Source of the DNA: an uncultured Eubacteriales bacterium
Lineage (GTDB): Bacteria > Bacillota > Clostridia > Oscillospirales > CAG-272
Assembly: GCA_900547565.1 (NCBI GenBank)
Contig: URHI01000047.1
Location: 1 to 13,543, forward strand
Length of the DNA stretch: 13,543 nt
Direction: 5' to 3'
The notes beneath the pieces are model-generated. The model did no database searches. It was given only the letters and a program-made list of their open reading frames with translations, and was not told where the DNA came from. Below, piece after piece: positions 6,657 to 12,153 of this stretch. Position numbers and translations under genes: made by a program. The stretch's first letter is position 1. Every line of letters starts with the position of its first letter.

Positions 6657-7523
6657 ATGCCGTTTGTAACCACTTCGGCCATGCTCAAGGCCGCACAGCA
6701 AGGTGGATATGCCGTAGGCGCCTTCAATTTTGAAAATATGGAGATGTGCATGGCTATTATCGCAGCCGCCAGTGAGCTGCGCTCTCCTGTGATATTGCAA
6801 ACAACGCCGTCCACTATCAGATATGCCGGTGCAGGGCTGTACAGTGCCATTGCCTATCATCTGGCGTGTGGTACTGATATTCCGGTTGCACTGCACCTGG
6901 ATCACGGCGACAGCTATGAGCTTGCTGTGAGCGCCATGGCTAATGGTTATTCATCGGTCATGATAGACGGTTCGCATCTGCCGTATGAACATAATGTCGC
7001 GCTTACACGCCGGGTGGTGAATATCGCTTGTGCCAAAGGAATTCCGGTCGAAGCTGAGTTGGGGCGCGTCGGCGGCAAGGAAGATGACACAGTGGGAGGC
7101 AGCGGAGGATATACCGAGCCTGACGACGCTGTTGACTTTGTCAGCCGGACACAGGTCGGTTCATTGGCTGTCGCAATCGGTACAGCACACGGCATTTACC
7201 ACGGTACTCCGGTACTTGACGTTGAGCGCTTGAGCGCGATACGTCAACGTCTTGCAGCCGCAGGTAACGACATTCCGCTGGTGCTTCATGGTGCTTCGGG
7301 ACTTTCTTCCGATGCGGTCCGTGAATGTGTCGGCCGCGGCATTTGCAAGGTGAATTTTGCTACCGAGTTGAGGCAAGCCTTTACCTCAGGCTGGCGAAAG
7401 GAATTGGAAGCTCCGGAGCTGTTTGACCCCAAAAAGCCGGGCAAGGCAGGTATGGAGCTTGTAATGCAGGCGGTGCGTGAGCGCATACGTGTCTGCGGTT
7501 CCGAAGGCCACGGAGTCAGATAG
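6657..7523 (+). CDS. Class II ketose-bisphosphate aldolase (fructose- or tagatose-1,6-bisphosphate)
   Basis: The 288-residue protein matches the zinc-dependent class II aldolase family along its whole length. Seen: GAFNFENME near the N-terminus, LHLDHGDS with catalytic D82 and zinc ligand H83, SVMIDGSHLPYEHN at 100-113, VEAELGRVGGKEDD with E134, AVAIGTAHGIYHG with zinc ligand H178, VLHGASGL with H211, and KVNFATELR with N233. It cleaves a ketose 1,6-bisphosphate into dihydroxyacetone phosphate and an aldehyde, normally glyceraldehyde 3-phosphate. The stretch SVMIDGSHLP...VEAELG with GGKEDD is very close to the tagatose-bisphosphate aldolases (GatY/KbaY type), but sequence alone does not separate tagatose from fructose specificity. 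AAAGGAG lies seven bases before the ATG, a stronger site than for the upstream genes. It is the last gene of the operon, before a terminator. Confidence 0.92.
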   Translation: MPFVTTSAMLKAAQQGGYAVGAFNFENMEMCMAIIAAASELRSPVILQTTPSTIRYAGAGLYSAIAYHLACGTDIPVALHLDHGDSYELAVSAMANGYSSVMIDGSHLPYEHNVALTRRVVNIACAKGIPVEAELGRVGGKEDDTVGGSGGYTEPDDAVDFVSRTQVGSLAVAIGTAHGIYHGTPVLDVERLSAIRQRLAAAGNDIPLVLHGASGLSSDAVRECVGRGICKVNFATELRQAFTSGWRKELEAPELFDPKKPGKAGMELVMQAVRERIRVCGSEGHGVR

Positions 7524-7578
7524 AATTCTGATTCAAGTATGTCGGTGACATTGCGCCAATTGAAGATAAAATGCGTCA

Positions 7579-7616
7579 AGGGGGAGCTGCGGCTCCCCCT
7601 TTGCGCGCTATTTTTT
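7579..7616 (+). terminator. Intrinsic terminator after the aldolase operon
   Basis: A perfect 9-base-pair stem, AGGGGGAGC (7579-7587) with GCTCCCCCT (7592-7600), closes a TGCG loop. A T-run TTTTTT follows at 7611-7616, ten bases after the stem, so the T tract is not ideally placed. It lies 55 bases after the aldolase stop. Confidence 0.6.
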
Positions 7617-7655
7617 AAAAACCGTTTATTCTGCCCGGTATACTTTTCTTGATAA

Positions 7656-7699
7656 TATTCTGAAAAATTAACTTCGGTCAGATTTCAGAATAGTTTTTT
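7656..7699 (+). terminator. Second, AU-rich terminator-like hairpin
   Basis: A perfect 10-base inverted repeat, TATTCTGAAA (7656-7665) and TTTCAGAATA (7683-7692), is separated by 17 bases and followed by G then TTTTTT (7694-7699). The stem is AU-rich with a long loop, so it is weak, but the T tract is directly adjacent. It may act as a backup to the terminator at 7579. Confidence 0.4.
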
Positions 7700-7712
7700 G
7701 CGGGAGAGCTCA

Positions 7713-7744
7713 AGAGGGAGCCTTTTCTCAAAAAGGCTCCCTCT
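7713..7744. terminator. Long hairpin at the convergent junction, possible terminator for rpe
   Basis: A perfect 14-base-pair stem, AGAGGGAGCCTTTT (7713-7726) with AAAAGGCTCCCTCT (7731-7744), closes a four-base loop CTCA. There is no T tract directly after it on either strand. The inner stem is A/T, giving TTTT/AAAA next to the loop. It lies 55 bases past the rpe stop in the direction of rpe transcription and is the only strong hairpin available to end that transcript. It could also be a dispersed repeat. Confidence 0.45.
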
Positions 7745-7798
7745 CGAAGAAATTATTATCAGCCTGCCCTTACCGTCGGTAAAGTGATTTTTGTGGTT

Positions 7799-8458
7799 TC
7801 AGCATCTCGCCGCCGCAAGCAGCTGCGAGATTGCCACAGCCGGGTCCGGTGCATGGAACACGCTCGATCCGGCCACAATGACGTTGGCTCCGGCCGCTGT
7901 TACCTCGGCGACGTTGGAAGGTGAAATCCCGCCGTCAACCTCAATATTGACAGTCATATCATGCGCTGTGATATAGTCGCGCAGCTGTTTGACCTTATGC
8001 AATGTTTCGGGAATGAGCTTCTGTCCTCCGAATCCGGGATATACAGTCATTACCAGCACCATGTCAAGCAGTGGGAGGAACGGATACAGCACCTCTGCGG
8101 GAGTATCCGGTGAGATCGATACCGACGCACGTTTGCCGCATGCCTTTATTTCGGCGATGGTTTTGGCTACGTCACTCCGGCTTTCATAGTGAAATGTAAT
8201 AATATCTGCTCCCGCCTCGGCAAAGCGCCTGATGTAGGGGAGAGGATCGGTTATCATAAGATGTACGTCGAAAACTATGTTGGAAACCGGACGCAGTGAT
8301 TCAAGCACCGGCAGCCCGAAGCTGATGTTCGGGACAAAAACGCCGTCCATGACGTCCAGATGCAGCATGGCTGCCCCGGCCTTATGTACTCTGACCACTT
8401 CTTCTCCGAGACGTGTGAAGTCGGCTGCCAGCAGGGAAGGGGAAATGAAAAATTCCAT
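7799..8458 (-). CDS. rpe: Ribulose-phosphate 3-epimerase
   Basis: The 219-residue protein has the standard length and every family signature: SPSLLAADF with S8, MLHLDVMDGVFVPN with H33, D35 and M37, FDVHLM with H66, PGFGGQ at 141-146, VNIEVDGGI with D175, and VAGSSVF at 195-201. H33, D35, H66 and D175 form the metal site, and D35 and D175 are the acid-base pair. It interconverts D-ribulose 5-phosphate and D-xylulose 5-phosphate in the cytoplasm. Where many relatives have VNPGFGGQ, this one has VYPGFGGQ. GAAAGG lies 10-12 bases before the ATG. It is separated from ispF by 220 bases containing a terminator-like element and nested inverted repeats, so it probably has its own control. RpiB, which makes ribulose 5-phosphate, is encoded a little upstream on the same strand. 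Confidence 0.96.
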   Translation of the reverse strand: MEFFISPSLLAADFTRLGEEVVRVHKAGAAMLHLDVMDGVFVPNISFGLPVLESLRPVSNIVFDVHLMITDPLPYIRRFAEAGADIITFHYESRSDVAKTIAEIKACGKRASVSISPDTPAEVLYPFLPLLDMVLVMTVYPGFGGQKLIPETLHKVKQLRDYITAHDMTVNIEVDGGISPSNVAEVTAAGANVIVAGSSVFHAPDPAVAISQLLAAARC

Positions 8459-8506
8459 GATTATTAGCCTTTCTTTAGAATGTTATGACGAAAAATAATT
8501 TTTGAA

Positions 8507-8575
8507 GGCACATAATGTCACTTGCATGAACCGCTACATAAACTGTTGATGGTGTTCATGCCGAAAATATGTGCC
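8507..8575 (-). other. Nested inverted repeats in the rpe leader (candidate structured RNA)
   Basis: On the minus strand this stretch can fold into an outer 8-base-pair stem, GGCACATA (8575-8568) with TATGTGCC (8514-8507). An asymmetric internal loop of 6 and 9 bases follows, then an inner 8-base-pair stem GCATGAAC (8561-8554) with GTTCATGC (8531-8524) around a 22-base apical loop. Both stems are perfect. The element ends 48 bases before the rpe start. It matches no riboswitch that I recognise. A clear promoter ahead of it was not found. Confidence 0.4.
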
Positions 8576-8618
8576 GGATCCACGGCGCAGAATATTAAAG
8601 CGCGAGGACGTCAGGCGG

Positions 8619-8669
8619 AAAAAAGCCGCGGTGAAGGCACATTGACCGCTCCGCCGCGGCGGAGCGGTC
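8619..8669 (-). terminator. Terminator-like element after ispF, with two exclusive hairpins
   Basis: Nine bases past the ispF stop is a perfect 26-base palindrome (8644-8669), able to form an 11-base-pair GC stem with a CGCG loop. A second pairing competes with it: GCCGCGG (8660-8654) with CCGCGGC (8631-8625), directly followed on the transcript by TTTTTT (8624-8619). The second form looks like an intrinsic terminator; the first would prevent it by occupying the shared arm. Confidence 0.5.
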
Positions 8670-8678
8670 GCTTGAACA

Positions 8679-9158
8679 TTATTTGCCGGTATTATCAATA
8701 AGACATACCGCGTGGGCTGCCATGCCCGATCCGTCTCCGGTGAATCCAAGGTGCTCTTCGGTAGTGGCTTTGACGCTGACAGCATTCGTGTCGATGCCCA
8801 GTACCCGCGCAATGTTATGCCGCATGGCTGGAATGTGCGGGGCGAGCTTGGGTGATTGAGCCAGTACCGTCGCATCTATGTTGACTATGGTGTAGCCGTG
8901 AGCGGACAGTATTTCTCCTGTTTGCCGCGTCAGCTCAAGGCTGTCGGCGCCCGCGTATTCCGGATCCGAGTCGGGAAAGTGGGCGCCGATGTCACCCAGC
9001 GCTGCGGCGCCGAGCAGGGCATCCATTACGGCATGAAGCAGCACGTCAGCATCGGAATGTCCCAGCAGTCCCTTTTCCCAGGGGATATTGACTCCGCCGA
9101 GTATCAGCGGCCGTCCGGTGACCAGACGATGGACGTCGTAGCCGTGTCCTATTCGCAT
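8679..9158 (-). CDS. ispF: 2-C-methyl-D-erythritol 2,4-cyclodiphosphate synthase
   Basis: The 159-residue protein covers the whole family: MRIGHGYDVHRL with metal ligands D8 and H10, GGVNIP, LLGHSDADVLLHAVMDALLGA with H42, GDIGAHFPDSDP, and KATTEEHLGFTGDGSGMAAHAV near the C-terminus. It cyclises 4-diphosphocytidyl-methylerythritol 2-phosphate to the cyclodiphosphate, releasing CMP, in the MEP isoprenoid pathway, and works as a trimer. The frame is open up to 9257, but the start at 9158 is clear. It begins the conserved MRIGHGYD and has AGGAGG six bases upstream, inside the end of ispD. It overlaps ispD by ten bases, so the two are translationally coupled, as fits consecutive steps of one pathway (IspE acts between them and is not in this window). 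It is the last gene before a terminator-like element. Confidence 0.96.
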   Translation of the reverse strand: MRIGHGYDVHRLVTGRPLILGGVNIPWEKGLLGHSDADVLLHAVMDALLGAAALGDIGAHFPDSDPEYAGADSLELTRQTGEILSAHGYTIVNIDATVLAQSPKLAPHIPAMRHNIARVLGIDTNAVSVKATTEEHLGFTGDGSGMAAHAVCLIDNTGK

Positions 9159-9931
9159 GACAAACCTCCTGCCTTGCGGCGGCGACGTGCGGCCAGTATT
9201 TCCTCGGCCAACGACATATCCTCGGGAGTTGTGAGCTTGATGTTTTCGCTTCCACATTCCACCAGCCGAACGGGATTATCTATGCGCTCAACAAGTGAAT
9301 TATCATCTGTTGCTTCAAAGCCTGCTTCACGAGCGGTGTAGGCCGCGGCACGGTACAACGTCACATTGAACACCTGAGGTGTCTGTGCCAGCCAGACGGT
9401 GTTGCGGTCGGTGGTGCCTGAGATATAGCCTTTGCCATCTGATATTTTGACGGTATCGCGGACGGCCGTTGCGGCAGTTGCCGCACGGGTCTTGTAGGCT
9501 GTAAGGCACACGGCTTCTATCATTTGCTCTGTAACAAGGCAGCGGACCGCGTCATGAATTGCCACAAACTCCGATTTGCGTGATATTGCTTCAAATCCGC
9601 ACAGCACCGATTGCTGTCGTGTGTCACCGCCGGGGACTATAGCATGCAGCTTTGTAAGGCCGTATTGCTCACGGTATGATTCATACAGCGGTATTTCACC
9701 CGGAAGTGTCACTACAACAATGTCCTGAATTAATTCGCACGCTTCAAAAACCTTTAGCGTACGCACCACAACAGGCAATCCGCCCAACATTCTGTGCTGT
9801 TTGAGAATTTCGCCGCCCATGCGGGTGGAGCGCCCTCCCGCGACTATCACGGCAGAGGTGGGCTTTATTCTTTTATCCGAGCCTGAAACGGCCCGCAACG
9901 TGTTTGCAATGTGCTGAGCTTTGCTTATCAT
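9149..9931 (-). CDS. ispD: 2-C-methyl-D-erythritol 4-phosphate cytidylyltransferase
   Basis: The 260-residue protein has the nucleotidyltransferase fold: AVIVAGGRSTRMGG (27-40) with R37 and K44 for CTP binding, PGGDTRQQSVLCG at 100-112, AIHDAVR with D127, DTVKISDG at 159-166, TPQVF at 184-188, TDDNSLVE at 208-215 and GSENIKLTTPEDM with K232. It joins CTP to methylerythritol phosphate in the MEP pathway. The nucleotide loop lacks the common AAGxGxRM spelling, and HDAVRC replaces the usual HDAARP, so it is a somewhat diverged member; IspD-like cytidylyltransferases for ribitol or sugar phosphates are the main alternative. The overlap with ispF argues for IspD. About 25 residues precede the fold, longer than usual. 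The ATG at 9931 lies five bases after the rpiB stop and has only a weak AAAGAG site; no better start is seen. Confidence 0.92.
   Translation of the reverse strand: MISKAQHIANTLRAVSGSDKRIKPTSAVIVAGGRSTRMGGEILKQHRMLGGLPVVVRTLKVFEACELIQDIVVVTLPGEIPLYESYREQYGLTKLHAIVPGGDTRQQSVLCGFEAISRKSEFVAIHDAVRCLVTEQMIEAVCLTAYKTRAATAATAVRDTVKISDGKGYISGTTDRNTVWLAQTPQVFNVTLYRAAAYTAREAGFEATDDNSLVERIDNPVRLVECGSENIKLTTPEDMSLAEEILAARRRRKAGGLSCE
9165..9170 (-). promoter_or_regulatory. Ribosome binding site deciding the ispF start
   Basis: AGGAGG is read on the minus strand six bases before the ATG at 9158. It rules out the longer open frame reaching 9257, whose extra residues are unlike IspF. Confidence 0.85.
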
Positions 9932-9936
9932 GTCGC

Positions 9937-10401
9937 TTACTCTTTGAAGGTGCCGTCTTCGATATCGCTCAGCATAGCCACACGTGTGGCGTGCTTGCCG
10001 CCGATAAATTCCGTGGTAAGAAACAGCTCAGACAGTTGCTGTGCTGTTTGGTAGTCGATGACGCGTGCGCCGAGACACAGCACGTTTGCATCATTGTGCT
10101 CACGCGTCAGTCGGGCACTGAAGGCTTCCGAGCAGGCGGCGGCGCGTATACCCTTGTGCTTGTTTGCCGCGATGGACATGCCGATACCGGTGCCGCATAT
10201 GAGTATCCCGGCCTGACACTGACCGTTCTGTATGAGCGTGCACAGTCGGTGGGCAAATATGGGATAGTGACAGCTCTCGGCTGAGTCATAGCCCACATCA
10301 GTGACCTCGTAGCCGCGTTCGCGAAGATAGGAGGCAAGGCGTGTTTTATATTCAAATCCGGCGTGGTCACAGCCCACGGCCACTTTTTTTATTGTGCTCA
10401 T
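9937..10401 (-). CDS. rpiB: Ribose 5-phosphate isomerase B
   Basis: The 154-residue protein has the RpiB/LacA-LacB fold: VAVGCDHAGFEYK with D12 and H13, ILICGTGIGMSIAANK with C69 and T71 as the catalytic pair, RAAACSEAFSARLTREHNDANVLCLGAR with H102 and N103, and GGKHATRV with H137 and R140 near the end. It interconverts ribose 5-phosphate and ribulose 5-phosphate in the cytoplasm. The Cys at 69 fits RpiB, but allose or galactose 6-phosphate isomerase activity is not excluded by sequence. The frame is open up to 10530. The start at 10401 is chosen because AAGGAG lies nine bases upstream and the conserved core begins at once (MSTIKKVAVGCDHAG). One base separates it from the tsaB stop, and ispD starts five bases after its own stop. 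Confidence 0.95.
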   Translation of the reverse strand: MSTIKKVAVGCDHAGFEYKTRLASYLRERGYEVTDVGYDSAESCHYPIFAHRLCTLIQNGQCQAGILICGTGIGMSIAANKHKGIRAAACSEAFSARLTREHNDANVLCLGARVIDYQTAQQLSELFLTTEFIGGKHATRVAMLSDIEDGTFKE

Positions 10402-10402
10402 T

Positions 10403-11101
10403 TTATGCTTCTCCTTTTGTGTTGTTAAGACGCTCGAGCCTTTCGCGCTCGGCTTGCGGCATACGCAGATATGTGGGTGACAGCGCGATGTCGTTGGTAT
10501 ACTGCCCGTTGTTGTATTGCTCCAGGGCACACTGTGCTACCGAATAGGCATTCTGCCATATGAGCATCTCCGTAACCGGATGCGACGGCAGTTCGTCCAT
10601 AAGTCCGACTCCGTCTCCGCAGACGAACACGGGACGGCTTTCGTTTTCAATCTGCCCGCACAGCTCGGGCACGCTGATTGCCCGATCGGGGCACAGTCGT
10701 GTCAGACGGCCGTCATGCGCCTCGAAAAGCGCATTATATACTTGGTTGCGCCGCGCATTCATGACAGGGCAGATAATACCCTCACAGGCCGAGAGATTAT
10801 GCGCCAGTGCCAGAAGCGATGACACACCTACACAGGGCTTGCCGCGGCCGAAGGCCAGACCTTTGATCGTTGCTGCCCCGATTCTGACGCCGGTGAACGA
10901 GCCGGGGCCTGACGACGTGGCAAACAGATCCACGTCCCTGATCTCAAGGCCGGTATGTTCAAAAAGCTGCTGTATTATCGGCAGCAACGTTTCGCTGTGC
11001 GTCAAGCCGCCGTTGAGAGTGGTCATGGCCAGCAGGTGACTGTCACGGCACAGCGCGGCCGACGCGGTGGTAGCCGTGCTGTCAAGAGCAAGAATTATCA
11101 T
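10403..11101 (-). CDS. tsaB: tRNA t6A biosynthesis protein TsaB (YeaZ)
   Basis: The 232-residue protein begins with the ASKHA-type strand MIILALDSTATTASAAL, followed by THSETLLPIIQQL, and contains the family motif SSGPGSFTGVRIG at 63-75. It ends with SPTYLRMPQAERER, a typical TsaB C-terminus. TsaB is the non-catalytic partner that, with TsaD and TsaE, transfers threonylcarbamoyl from TsaC-made threonylcarbamoyl-AMP to A37 of ANN-decoding tRNAs. Its ATG overlaps the tsaE TGA as ATGA, so the two are coupled. In many Bacillota rimI and tsaD follow; here rpiB follows instead and tsaD is not in the window. Confidence 0.95.
   Translation of the reverse strand: MIILALDSTATTASAALCRDSHLLAMTTLNGGLTHSETLLPIIQQLFEHTGLEIRDVDLFATSSGPGSFTGVRIGAATIKGLAFGRGKPCVGVSSLLALAHNLSACEGIICPVMNARRNQVYNALFEAHDGRLTRLCPDRAISVPELCGQIENESRPVFVCGDGVGLMDELPSHPVTEMLIWQNAYSVAQCALEQYNNGQYTNDIALSPTYLRMPQAERERLERLNNTKGEA
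10411..10416 (-). promoter_or_regulatory. Ribosome binding site deciding the rpiB start
   Basis: AAGGAG is read on the minus strand nine bases before the ATG at 10401, within the last codons of tsaB. It supports the 154-residue RpiB over a longer frame that would run far into tsaB. Confidence 0.8.
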
Positions 11102-11565
11102 TGTGTCTCCTTGTTGTCACTTATGAGTTGAATGATTATACGCCTCCGCTCGGTGTCACCCGGAACCTTGGAGATGTCTGTACGTATATAGCTGTCCGGC
11201 AGCGCAAACGGAATGTTTTCGCTCCACTCTGTGAGCATGAAGCCGCCGCGGCGGAAGTAGTCGTAAAAGCCGGTAGAATACAGCTCGTCGTCATCGGTGA
11301 CACGGTACATGTCAAAGTGAAATACCGGGTCGGGGACGGCGGGATATTCATGTACCAGCGCAAATGTAGGTGATTTGACGTGTGCATCGGGGGTGAGTGC
11401 TGCTGTAAAGCCACGGACAAACGCGGTTTTGCCAACGCCCAGATCGCCGTACAGCGCCACAAAACGCGGCAGGCGGCTGTTGTCTCGCAGCAGCACTGCC
11501 AGCTGTCCGCCCAGCGCCTCGGTCTCGGCTGTTGAGGAGGTGAACGTGTCGGTAGGCAGAGTCAT
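11098..11565 (-). CDS. tsaE: tRNA t6A biosynthesis ATPase TsaE (YjeE)
   Basis: With the start at 11565 the protein has 155 residues, the usual TsaE size. It shows the Walker A loop GDLGVGKT at 40-47, the SPTFALVHEY motif at 65-74, HFDMYR at 83-88, and the LTEWSEN motif at 111-117 with E113 and W114. TsaE is the ATPase that resets the TsaB-TsaD threonylcarbamoyl transferase. Another in-frame ATG exists at 11604, overlapping the DUF896 stop as ATGA, and would add 13 charged residues (MKRRDPGKKGKNI). The later start is preferred because GAAAGG lies ten bases before it and the family core starts there; the earlier one has no visible ribosome site. If the earlier start is used, translation would be coupled to the DUF896 gene. 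Confidence 0.94.
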   Translation of the reverse strand: MTLPTDTFTSSTAETEALGGQLAVLLRDNSRLPRFVALYGDLGVGKTAFVRGFTAALTPDAHVKSPTFALVHEYPAVPDPVFHFDMYRVTDDDELYSTGFYDYFRRGGFMLTEWSENIPFALPDSYIRTDISKVPGDTERRRIIIQLISDNKETQ

Positions 11566-11575
11566 GATGTTTTTG

Positions 11576-11581
11576 CCTTTC
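11576..11581 (-). promoter_or_regulatory. Ribosome binding site supporting the inner tsaE start
   Basis: GAAAGG on the minus strand lies ten bases before the ATG at 11565. No comparable site precedes the ATG at 11604. Confidence 0.55.
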
Positions 11582-11600
11582 TTGCCGGGATCCCGGCGTT

Positions 11601-11825
11601 TCATTTATAATCTTCGGGCGGTTTTTTACGGTCGCGCACCTGCTCCCGGCTTCCGTCGGGACGGACTATGACCGAATTGTCAAGTATACCCGTCATGGAG
11701 GCTCTGAAGTCGCGCAGATATTCACTGCGCAACAGCTCGCGCTCCTCCGTTTCCTCGGGCGTCAGCGGACGCTGCCGGGATATGCGCGTCAACTCGCTTA
11801 TGCGCTCCAGCTTGGCTTTTTCCAT
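11601..11825 (-). CDS. DUF896 (UPF0291, YnzC-like) small helical protein
   Basis: The 74-residue protein matches DUF896 over its length: an N-terminal helical hairpin (KLERISELTRISRQRPLTPEETEERELLRSEYL) followed by LRDFRASMTGILDNSVIVRPDGS, the family signature around the second helix. The tail is Lys/Arg/Pro-rich and probably disordered. The molecular role of the family is not well established, and the context here does not settle it. The ATG has a strong GGGAGGT site nine bases upstream, located inside the end of the DUF1294 gene. It starts one base after the DUF1294 stop and lies directly upstream of tsaE. Confidence 0.88.
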   Translation of the reverse strand: MEKAKLERISELTRISRQRPLTPEETEERELLRSEYLRDFRASMTGILDNSVIVRPDGSREQVRDRKKPPEDYK

Positions 11826-11826
11826 T

Positions 11827-12144
11827 TTACATACCTCCCGCCGGTATCTGTCCGTTCAGATACAAAACCAGCACGATGCATGCTGCAACCTGTATAAAGA
11901 ATATGATGGGTATGCCGATCATAAACTTTTTGTGTTGCGTTTTGTGACGTATCAGCTGCATGGTTATATACATGGCGACCGATCCGCCCAGCGCCGAAAT
12001 GAGCAACAGTGTCGCTTCGGGCGTGCGATGGCGCGGATTGTGCTTTGCCGCATATTTGTCATAGCAGGTGACGGCTATGGCGATGACGGAAATTACGCAT
12101 AGATATACCCACGGCAGAAATCTGAGTGCCTGTTCGAGAGTCAC
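11827..12144 (-). CDS. DUF1294 family small membrane protein
   Basis: The 105-residue protein has three likely membrane segments (about 8-27, 46-63 and 73-96). Between and around them is the DUF1294 signature: CYDKYAAKHNPRHRTPEATLLLISALGGSVAMYITMQLIRHKTQHKKF. The conserved YDK-x-A, R-x-PE, LGG and RHKT-x-x-x-KF elements are all there. The function of the family is unknown; it is an integral membrane protein. The start is GTG at 12144, nine bases after the glnS stop, with GAGGT about eight bases upstream. No ATG is available near the expected N-terminus. It lies between glnS and the DUF896 gene in a tightly packed operon. Confidence 0.88.
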   Translation of the reverse strand: MTLEQALRFLPWVYLCVISVIAIAVTCYDKYAAKHNPRHRTPEATLLLISALGGSVAMYITMQLIRHKTQHKKFMIGIPIIFFIQVAACIVLVLYLNGQIPAGGM

Positions 12145-12153
12145 GTTGTCACC

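Noticed and set aside
8518..8559. 13-codon frame for a Cys-containing peptide (MNTINSLCSGSCK) in the rpe leader
   Set aside because: It has no ribosome binding site and its ends coincide with the inverted-repeat arms; too short to claim. It could be revisited as a leader peptide if the attenuator idea is supported.
8679..9257. Longer ispF with 33 extra N-terminal residues
   Set aside because: The extra residues do not match IspF, and a strong AGGAGG sits just before the inner ATG at 9158.
9937..10530. Longer rpiB with 43 extra N-terminal residues
   Set aside because: The extension lies wholly inside tsaB, matches nothing in RpiB, and the inner ATG at 10401 has an AAGGAG site.
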